Below, piece after piece: positions 55,721 to 64,000 of a stretch of DNA of 64,000 bases. The notes beneath the pieces were generated by a model. The model worked only from the letters and a program-made list of their open reading frames with translations. It was not told the DNA's origin and made no database searches. This DNA comes from Bordetella genomosp. 12 (lineage in GTDB: Bacteria > Pseudomonadota > Gammaproteobacteria > Burkholderiales > Burkholderiaceae_B): NCBI RefSeq assembly GCF_002261355.1, contig NZ_NEVU01000001.1:1-64000 (forward strand). The letters are read 5' to 3'. Position numbers and translations under genes: made by a program. The first letter of the stretch is position 1. Every line of letters begins with the position of its first letter.

Positions 55721-56622
55721 ACAGCCCCGCCCCTGCGCTGACCCGTCCCATGACGCCGGCGCGGCGCTTTCTGAGCGACTTCTGTGCCAGCAAGCTGGCG
55801 TTGCTGGGACTGGTCATGCTCATCATCATGGTGGGCGCCGCCATTCTGGCGCCCTGGATCGTTCCGCAAAATCCCTATGACATCGGGGGGCTGGATATTC
55901 TGGACTCCAAGTTGCCGCCAGGTAGCGTCAGCGGTGACGGCAGCATGATGTATTGGTTGGGCACAGACGGGCAGGCGCGCGACATGCTTTCGGCGATTGT
56001 CTATGGCATGCGCACCAGTCTGTTGGTAGGCGCGGTGTCGGTGGTCGCTGCCTTCGTGATCGGCGCGGCGGTGGGTCTGATCGCCGCCTACTTCGGCGGG
56101 CGCATCGACGCCTTGCTGATGCGCGTGGTGGATATTCAGTTGTCCTTTCCCGCCATTCTCGTGGCGTTGATTCTGCTGGCGATTCTGGGCAAGGGCGTGG
56201 ATAAGGTCATCATTGCGCTGGTGGTGGTGCAATGGGCGTATTTCGCGCGCGCCGCGCGCGGCGCCGCGCTGGTCGAGCGCGGAAAAGACTATGTGGAAGC
56301 CGCGCGCTGCATGTCCCTGAGCTGGACGCGTGTGCTGTTTCGCCATGTGCTGCCCAACTGTATGCCGCCGCTGATCGTGATCGCGACGATAGATCTGGCT
56401 CATGCCATTGCACTGGAGGCCACCCTGTCTTTTCTGGGCGTGGGCGTGCCGGTCACGGAGCCTTCTCTGGGTATGCTCATCGCCAACGGTTTTGAATATC
56501 TGCTGTCCGGGACATACTGGATTTCATTCTTTCCGGGCATCGCGCTGGCGCTGCTCATCATCGCCATCAATCTCGTGGGCGACCATCTGCGTGATGTGCT
56601 CAACCCGCGCAATCAGGCCTGA
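55717..56622 (+). CDS. ABC transporter permease (DppC type)
   Basis: This 301-residue permease has six TM segments. The start MNSPAPALTRPMTPARRFLS is cytoplasmic. The EAA loop is YVEAARCMSLSWTRVLFRHV (about 192-211), and ATLSFLGVGVPVTEPSLGML is the usual DppC/OppC C-terminal signature. It overlaps the DppB gene by 4 bases. Confidence 0.94.
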   Translation: MNSPAPALTRPMTPARRFLSDFCASKLALLGLVMLIIMVGAAILAPWIVPQNPYDIGGLDILDSKLPPGSVSGDGSMMYWLGTDGQARDMLSAIVYGMRTSLLVGAVSVVAAFVIGAAVGLIAAYFGGRIDALLMRVVDIQLSFPAILVALILLAILGKGVDKVIIALVVVQWAYFARAARGAALVERGKDYVEAARCMSLSWTRVLFRHVLPNCMPPLIVIATIDLAHAIALEATLSFLGVGVPVTEPSLGMLIANGFEYLLSGTYWISFFPGIALALLIIAINLVGDHLRDVLNPRNQA

Positions 56623-56630
56623 AGACGACC

Positions 56631-57605
56631 ATGATGCAAACCACGCCCATGCTCGAGGTCAGAAATCTCAAGACCCAGTTCTTCACCCGCGCCGGTGTGG
56701 TCAAGGCTGTCGACGGCGTGGATCTGTACCTGCAGCAAGGTGAGATCCTCGGGCTGGTGGGCGAGTCGGGTTCAGGCAAGAGCATTACCGGGTTTTCGCT
56801 CATGGGTCTGCTCGACGAGCCGGGCCGCGTGGTGGACGGGGCCATTTTGCTTGCGGGCGAAGAGCTGCGTCAGGCTGACGCCCGCCGCTGGCGGGCCTTG
56901 CGGGGCCAGGAAATGGCGATGATTTTTCAAGACCCCATGATGACGCTCAACCCGGTGCTGCGCGTGGACACGCAAATGATCGAGGCCGTACAGGCGCATC
57001 ATGATGTCAGCCGCACACAAGCCTTGGCGCGTGCCTTGGAGGTGCTGACGATGGTGGGCATTCCCTCGCCTCGCGAACGTCTGCGCGCGTATCCCCATGA
57101 GCTGTCGGGCGGCATGCGTCAACGCGTCGCCATCGCCATCGCCTTGTTGAATTCGCCGCGCGTGATCATTGCCGATGAGCCGACCACCGCGCTCGATGTG
57201 ACCATACAGGCGCAGATTCTGTATGAGGTACGGCGCTTGTGCCGCGAGACGGGCACCGCGCTGATCTGGATTACCCATGATCTGGCCGTGGTGGCCGGCC
57301 TGGCCGACCGCATCGCGGTCATGTATGCCGGCCGTATTGTCGAGACGGGAACGAGCCAGGATGTCATCGGGCAGGCGATGCATCCTTATACACAGGGTTT
57401 GATGGCCTGTATCCCGACTGCGCAGGCGCGTGGCCAGCCGCTGGCGCAGATTCCAGGCATGACGCCGTCTTTGCTCATGCTGCCGCCAGGTTGCGCATTT
57501 CGCCAGCGTTGCCCGCGTGCGACTGACGCCTGTCTGCACGAGCCGCCGGCGCAGGAAATCCGGCCCGGGCATGATGTGCGCTGCTGGCACGCGGGGCGGG
57601 CGTGA
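56631..57605 (+). CDS. ABC transporter ATPase (DppD type)
   Basis: This 324-residue ATPase has Walker A GESGSGKS (about 44-51), Q-loop FQDPMMTLNPVLRV, signature LSGGMRQRVAIA, Walker B VIIADEPTTALDV and H-loop WITHDL. The C-terminal oligopeptide/dipeptide extension has the CxxRCP-type cysteines (CAFRQRCPRATDAC) that can bind an iron-sulfur cluster in relatives. Two adjacent ATG codons could start it. Its stop overlaps the next gene. Confidence 0.94.
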   Translation: MMQTTPMLEVRNLKTQFFTRAGVVKAVDGVDLYLQQGEILGLVGESGSGKSITGFSLMGLLDEPGRVVDGAILLAGEELRQADARRWRALRGQEMAMIFQDPMMTLNPVLRVDTQMIEAVQAHHDVSRTQALARALEVLTMVGIPSPRERLRAYPHELSGGMRQRVAIAIALLNSPRVIIADEPTTALDVTIQAQILYEVRRLCRETGTALIWITHDLAVVAGLADRIAVMYAGRIVETGTSQDVIGQAMHPYTQGLMACIPTAQARGQPLAQIPGMTPSLLMLPPGCAFRQRCPRATDACLHEPPAQEIRPGHDVRCWHAGRA

Positions 57606-58615
57606 TGGATAAGCCTGTGGATATCCCGCTGCTGTGCCTGCAGGGCTTGGAGATGCGCTTCGAGCGCAAGGTCGATCTGGCCGGGCGCATCGCCAACTGT
57701 TTTGGCGCGGGTTTGAAGGATCAGGTGGTGCATGCCGTGGCCGGCGTGGATCTAGAGGTCCGCGCAGGTGAAGTCATCGGCATCGTGGGGGAGTCAGGCT
57801 GTGGAAAATCCACCCTGGGCCGCCTGGTGGCGGGGATTCTGCCGCCTTCGGCCGGTCAGATCCGTTATCAGGGCGAGGATGTCGCCCAGTTGTCCGCGCC
57901 TTCACGCCGGCGTTACGAGTTGGCCGTGCAGATGATTTTCCAGGATCCCTATGCGTCGTTGAACCCGCGCATGCGCGTGGCCGACATCATCGGCGAAGCC
58001 CCGCTGGCCCACGGTCTGATCCGGCGGGGCGAGCGCGATGAGTATGTCGCTGGCCTGATGCATCAAGTCGGGCTGGACCCGAGTTATGCACAGCGTTATC
58101 CGCATCAGTTCTCGGGGGGCCAGCGCCAACGCATCGGCATTGCGCGTGCGCTCGCGCTGCAACCCACGGTCATCGTGTGCGATGAGGCCGTTGCGGCGCT
58201 GGATGTCTCCATCCAGGCGCAGGTGATCAATCTCTTTGGGCAGCTGCGTGGCGATCTCGGGCTGACGTATCTGTTCATCAGTCACAATCTGGGGGTGGTG
58301 GCGTATATCTCGGATCGTGTCGCCATCATGTATCTGGGGCGCATCGTCGAGCTCGCCAGCACCGAGGCGATTTTTGGTCAGGCCAATCATCCCTACACCC
58401 AGGCCTTGCTGCGCGAACTGCCGACGCTGGACACCGAGCGGCGCGAGTACCGGCCCATTGAGGGCGAGCTACCCTCGCCGCTGGCCCCGCCTGCCGGATG
58501 TGCGTTTCATCCCCGCTGTCCCCGCGCCATGCCGCGCTGCCGCGAGCAGCGACCGGTGTTGCGCGAGATATCTCCAAGGCACTGGAGCGCCTGCCACCTC
58601 AACGACGCGTCCTGA
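57605..58615 (+). CDS. ABC transporter ATPase (DppF type)
   Basis: This protein of about 336 residues has Walker [10 protein letters not shown]-loop [12 protein letters not shown], signature [12 protein letters not shown], Walker [14 protein letters not shown] and H-loop FISHNL. The C-terminal Cys motif is [14 protein letters not shown]. The ATG at 57605 shares its A with the DppD stop (TGATG). The two ATPases form the heterodimer that powers the permeases. Confidence 0.94.
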   Translation: MDKPVDIPLLCLQGLEMRFERKVDLAGRIANCFGAGLKDQVVHAVAGVDLEVRAGEVIGIVGESGCGKSTLGRLVAGILPPSAGQIRYQGEDVAQLSAPSRRRYELAVQMIFQDPYASLNPRMRVADIIGEAPLAHGLIRRGERDEYVAGLMHQVGLDPSYAQRYPHQFSGGQRQRIGIARALALQPTVIVCDEAVAALDVSIQAQVINLFGQLRGDLGLTYLFISHNLGVVAYISDRVAIMYLGRIVELASTEAIFGQANHPYTQALLRELPTLDTERREYRPIEGELPSPLAPPAGCAFHPRCPRAMPRCREQRPVLREISPRHWSACHLNDAS

Positions 58616-58662
58616 CGCTGCTGTGCTACAAGCCAACCTGTCTTTTCTTTCCGGTAAGCATC

Positions 58663-59862
58663 ATGAAAACCTTAGACGAAATCGAACGCGCTCACGGTGA
58701 CCTGACTGCCTTGCGGCGCGATATCCACGCGCATCCGGAATTGGCCTTTCAGGAGACCCGTACTTCCAACCTGGTGGCCGAGCGCTTGCGCGCGCTGGGG
58801 CTGGAAGTCCACACCGGGCTGGGGAAAACCGGGGTGGTGGGCGTATTGCGTGCCGGTGAGGGCAAGAAATCCGTGGGTCTGCGCGCCGACATGGATGCCC
58901 TGCCCATGCCTGAGCACAATCGCTTCGAGCACAAGTCGACCATCGCCGGGCGCATGCACGGGTGTGGCCACGATGGGCACACCGCGATTTTGCTGGGTGC
59001 GGCGCAATACCTGGCTGCGCATCCCGACTTCGACGGCACGGTGAATTTCATTTTCCAGCCCGCCGAGGAAGGCGGCAACGCGGGCGCGCGCGCCATGATG
59101 GCCGATGGCCTGTTCGAGCGCTTTCCCTGCGATGCGGTGTTCGGCCTGCACAATATGCCTGGCATGCCGGTCAATCAGTTCGGCTTTCGCACGGGACCCA
59201 CGATGGCGTCGAGCAACCGCTGGGATATCGTCATCAAGGGCCAGGGCGGGCACGCCGCCCAGCCCCATGCGGCGGTCGATCCCATCGTGATCGCCTCGGA
59301 GATGGTGCAGGCCTTGCAGACCGTGATCTCCCGGGGACGCAATCCCCTGGACCCCGCGGTGCTGTCCATCACGCAGATCCACGCGGGTGATGCTTACAAC
59401 GTCATTCCGGGCGAAGCGGTGTTGCGGGGCACGGTGCGCACCTACACCCTGGAGGCATTGGACAAAATCGAAGCCGATATGCGGCGCATCGCCACCACCC
59501 TGCCCCAGGTCTATGGCGGCAGCGGCGAACTGGATTTCGTGCGGGCCTATCCGCCCTTGGTCAATTGGGAGAAGGAGACCGCGTTTGCCACCCGGATCGC
59601 CGAGGAGGTGTTCGGGCGGGAAAACGTCGATCCGCATATGCCGCAATTTATGGGCGCCGAAGATTTTTCCTTTTTTCTGGAAAAAGTGCCGGGTTGCTAT
59701 CTGTTCCTGGGAAATGGCGATGGCGACCACCGCCTGCAGCGTTATCACGGGATGGGTCCATGCCAATTGCACAACCCCAATTACGACTTCAATGACGCCT
59801 TGTTGCCGGTCGGCGCCACGTATTGGGTCAAATTGGTGCAGGCCTTCCTGCCGAGAGGCTGA
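58663..59862 (+). CDS. M20 family amidohydrolase (hippurate/N-acyl amino acid type)
   Basis: This 399-residue cytoplasmic zinc or manganese hydrolase has metal ligands in MHGCGHDGHTAILLG, the general base pair Glu-Glu in QPAEEGGNAG and the C-terminal His in PQFMGAEDFSFF. The dimerisation insert lies at about 180-295. I chose ATG 58663 (MKTLDEIERAHGDLTALRRD); the frame is open to 58498 inside the upstream ATPase gene. It lies 47 bp after DppF and is probably co-transcribed, suggesting that the imported compound is an N-acylated amino acid or peptide. Confidence 0.92.
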   Translation: MKTLDEIERAHGDLTALRRDIHAHPELAFQETRTSNLVAERLRALGLEVHTGLGKTGVVGVLRAGEGKKSVGLRADMDALPMPEHNRFEHKSTIAGRMHGCGHDGHTAILLGAAQYLAAHPDFDGTVNFIFQPAEEGGNAGARAMMADGLFERFPCDAVFGLHNMPGMPVNQFGFRTGPTMASSNRWDIVIKGQGGHAAQPHAAVDPIVIASEMVQALQTVISRGRNPLDPAVLSITQIHAGDAYNVIPGEAVLRGTVRTYTLEALDKIEADMRRIATTLPQVYGGSGELDFVRAYPPLVNWEKETAFATRIAEEVFGRENVDPHMPQFMGAEDFSFFLEKVPGCYLFLGNGDGDHRLQRYHGMGPCQLHNPNYDFNDALLPVGATYWVKLVQAFLPRG

Positions 59863-60139
59863 AGTTCTGCACAGGCTGTACACAGCTTATCCACCGGCTG
59901 CTCACATTTTGCTCACAAGCTTGTTCCCAAGGTTATCAACAGCCTCTGTCCTGGGAAACCGAGGTGTGTCAGGGGGGGATAACCACAAGGCGGCGAGGCG
60001 CGGCTGCGCACAGAACAAGCGGCGCGCCATATGACTGCAGGGATTGAACAAAGGCGGATTTATTCGTTTGCCGATGGGTTCGGGGTTTTCATAATCCGTA
60101 CATGGCTTCCGCATGAGGAGGCCGCCTTCAGGAAACCCC
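59863..60139. other. intergenic region with near-consensus DnaA boxes
   Basis: This 277-bp region after the amidohydrolase gene holds TTATCCACC (59887-59895) and TTATCAACA (59933-59941), each one mismatch from a DnaA box, and GGGGATAAC near 59977. No terminator was clear. It is the third gap in the window with such a cluster. Confidence 0.45.
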
Positions 60140-60259
60140 ATGCGCTCTCGTTTGGCCGATTATGCCGCCGGCGCCGCCCTGGCGCTGTTTATTGCCTTGC
60201 TGGCCCTGGCTGCGCCCACCCCTGCGCAAGCCGCCACTGTCAGCGTGCAGACCCGCTGA
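60140..60259 (+). CDS. possible 39-residue secreted or membrane peptide
   Basis: An ATG with AGGAAA 4 bases upstream opens a 39-codon frame, MRSRLADYAAGAALALFIAL then LALAAPTPAQA, that looks like a signal peptide with a cleavage site after AQA. Only ATVSVQTR would remain. It could be a true small peptide, a leader gene or the stump of a frameshifted secreted protein; just downstream another frame reads MKKLGMAQR. No family is recognised. Confidence 0.4.
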   Translation: MRSRLADYAAGAALALFIALLALAAPTPAQAATVSVQTR

Positions 60260-62802
<2,543 letters not shown>

Positions 62803-62819
62803 AGCGTGGCGTGTCCGGC

Positions 62820-62854
62820 AACCCCGGCCGGCCTTCGGGCCGCCGGGGTTTTTT
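62820..62854 (+). terminator. katG terminator
   Basis: AACCCCGGCCGGCC and GGCCGCCGGGGTT pair around the tetraloop TTCG with one bulge, then six T. It begins 17 bp after the katG stop codon. Confidence 0.92.
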
Positions 62855-62885
62855 CATGTCCTCGGCCAGAGGGCAGGCACCAAAC

Positions 62886-62914
62886 AAAATGCCGCGCTCA
62901 AGGCGCGGCATTTT
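62886..62914 (-). terminator. yidC terminator
   Basis: AAAATGCCGCG and CGCGGCATTTT form a perfect 11-bp stem with a 7-base loop, followed on the minus strand by GTTTG. It lies 20 bp downstream of the yidC stop. Confidence 0.8.
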
Positions 62915-62933
62915 GCGGACCGTGCAGCGGCTA

Positions 62934-64000
62934 TCAGCTGCGCTTGGCCGGCACCTGCGCGCGGCGAGCGATGCTGCGCGTGATGCTCCATTGCTGCAGG
63001 ATGGACAGGGTGTTGTTCACGCACCAGTACAGCACCAGGCCGGCCGGGAAGAAGAACATCATCCCGCCAAACACCAGCGGCATGACCATCATCACCTTGG
63101 CCTGCACGGGATCCGGCGGCGTGGGGTTGAGGCGGATCTGCAGGAACATGGTGCCCATCATCACTGCCGGCAGGATGAAGTAGGGATCGCGCACCGACAG
63201 GTCATGGATCCAGAGGATCCAGGGCGCGCCGCGCATCTCGACGCTGGCCAGCAGCACCCAGTACAGCGCGATGAACACCGGAATCTGCACCACCATGGGC
63301 AGGCAGCCGCCCAGGGGGTTGATCTTCTCGGTGCGGTACATCTCCATCATGGCCTGATTGAGCTTCTGGCGGTCATCGCCGAACTTCTCTTTCAGGGCCT
63401 GCATACGCGGGGCGACCTGCTTCATGCGGGCCATCGAGCGATAGCTGGCCGAGGCCAGGGGATAGAACACCGCCTTGATGATCACCGTCAGCGCGACGAT
63501 GGTCCAGCCCCAGTTGCCCAGCAGGCTGTGCAGCCAGGTCATCAGGGTGAACAGCGGCTTGGCAATGATGGTCAGCCAACCGTAGTCGACCACCAGTTCG
63601 AGCCCGGGGGCGACGGCCGACATGGCTTTCTGGTCTTGCGGGCCGACCCACAGTTGCGCTTCGGACGAGACGCTGGCGCCCGGCGCCACCTGGCCGAGGG
63701 CTTCGATCGAGCGCGCGGCAAACAGATTGGGCTGGACCTGCAGCAGTTCGTTGGTGCGCGGCTTGCCTTGCTGCGGCACCCAGGCCGTGGCGAAGTAGTG
63801 CTGAACGATGCCGATCCAGCCGTTGTCAGCCTGCTTGATGTAGTTGGCCTTGTTCTTGGCAATGTCGCCGAAGGTGATCTTCTGGAACTTGTCCTGCTCG
63901 GAATACACCGCCACGCCCGTGAAGGTGTGATAGAAGCTGGACGTGCCGGCCGGATCGTTGCCATCACGCTCGAGCTGCATATAGACCGAGGGGCTTTGCA
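62934..64000 (-). CDS. yidC: membrane protein insertase YidC (N-terminus cut by window edge)
   Basis: The last ~355 residues of the insertase are present; the frame stays open to the window end, so the true start lies beyond 64000. The visible part has the end of the large periplasmic domain, then five TM segments including [20 protein letters not shown] with the substrate-contact Arg region ([20 protein letters not shown]) and the coiled-coil cytoplasmic loop, and [18 protein letters not shown] near the end. The rnpA-rpmH genes would be expected just beyond the window. Confidence 0.96.
   Translation of the reverse strand, partial: QSPSVYMQLERDGNDPAGTSSFYHTFTGVAVYSEQDKFQKITFGDIAKNKANYIKQADNGWIGIVQHYFATAWVPQQGKPRTNELLQVQPNLFAARSIEALGQVAPGASVSSEAQLWVGPQDQKAMSAVAPGLELVVDYGWLTIIAKPLFTLMTWLHSLLGNWGWTIVALTVIIKAVFYPLASASYRSMARMKQVAPRMQALKEKFGDDRQKLNQAMMEMYRTEKINPLGGCLPMVVQIPVFIALYWVLLASVEMRGAPWILWIHDLSVRDPYFILPAVMMGTMFLQIRLNPTPPDPVQAKVMMVMPLVFGGMMFFFPAGLVLYWCVNNTLSILQQWSITRSIARRAQVPAKRS

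Overview
The window looks like a chromosomal segment of a high-GC betaproteobacterium of the order Burkholderiales, family Alcaligenaceae, most likely Bordetella or a close relative. The evidence is the ribosomal and RNA polymerase gene order, a Bug-family (TctC) binding protein with its transporter and TctDE-type two-component pair (matching the published Bordetella bct locus as I remember it), and the mnmG-rsmG-parA-parB block. No rRNA genes, CRISPR array or complete prophage is visible. Both ends cut a gene: an ISL3-type transposase on the left and yidC on the right.

Layout. (1) 0-10.2 kb, minus strand: rpsL-rpsG-fusA-tuf-rpsJ, then a terminator and new promoter, then rplC-rplD-rplW-rplB-rpsS-rplV-rpsC-rplP-rpmC-rpsQ, ended by a strong terminator beside an insertion-sequence end. 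(2) 10.6-17.6 kb: a signalling island between rpsL and rpoC. It holds two divergent OmpR-type regulators (one with a degenerate receiver), a secreted LysM-FecR protein, a CHASE2 sensor histidine kinase, a membrane protein with a degenerate kinase C-lobe and a PEGA-like periplasmic end, and a small lipoprotein. (3) 17.7-31.5 kb, minus strand: tRNA-Tyr, tRNA-Gly, tRNA-Thr, second tuf, tRNA-Trp, secE, nusG, rplK, rplA, rplJ, rplL, rpoB, rpoC, with leader and attenuator-like hairpins. (4) 31.6-37.0 kb, minus strand: mnmG-rsmG-parA-parB-asparaginase. (5) 37.0-38.1 kb: a gene-free stretch with four parS palindromes and DnaA-box-like sequences. (6) 38.1-45.2 kb: cold-shock protein, aminotransferase, tripartite tricarboxylate transporter and its two-component system. 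(7) 45.2-45.8 kb: an AT-rich gap with two perfect DnaA boxes. In sampled lines, the top strand changes from C-rich to G-rich around here. (8) 45.8-64 kb: malic enzyme, LysR regulator, prolyl oligopeptidase, mnmE, a peptide-type ABC transporter with an M20 amidohydrolase, katG and yidC.

How it fits together. Most of the left 45 kb is growth machinery transcribed leftward, away from the probable replication origin, so highly expressed genes are co-oriented with the fork. The parS sites sit beside mnmG and close to their ParA/ParB genes, as expected for an origin-proximal segregation locus. The most interesting parts are the 7-kb signalling island wedged into the transcription and translation block, the two competing origin-like intergenic regions, and several RNA-level control candidates (rplL-rpoB attenuator, cold-shock leader hairpin, rpsJ-rplC split).
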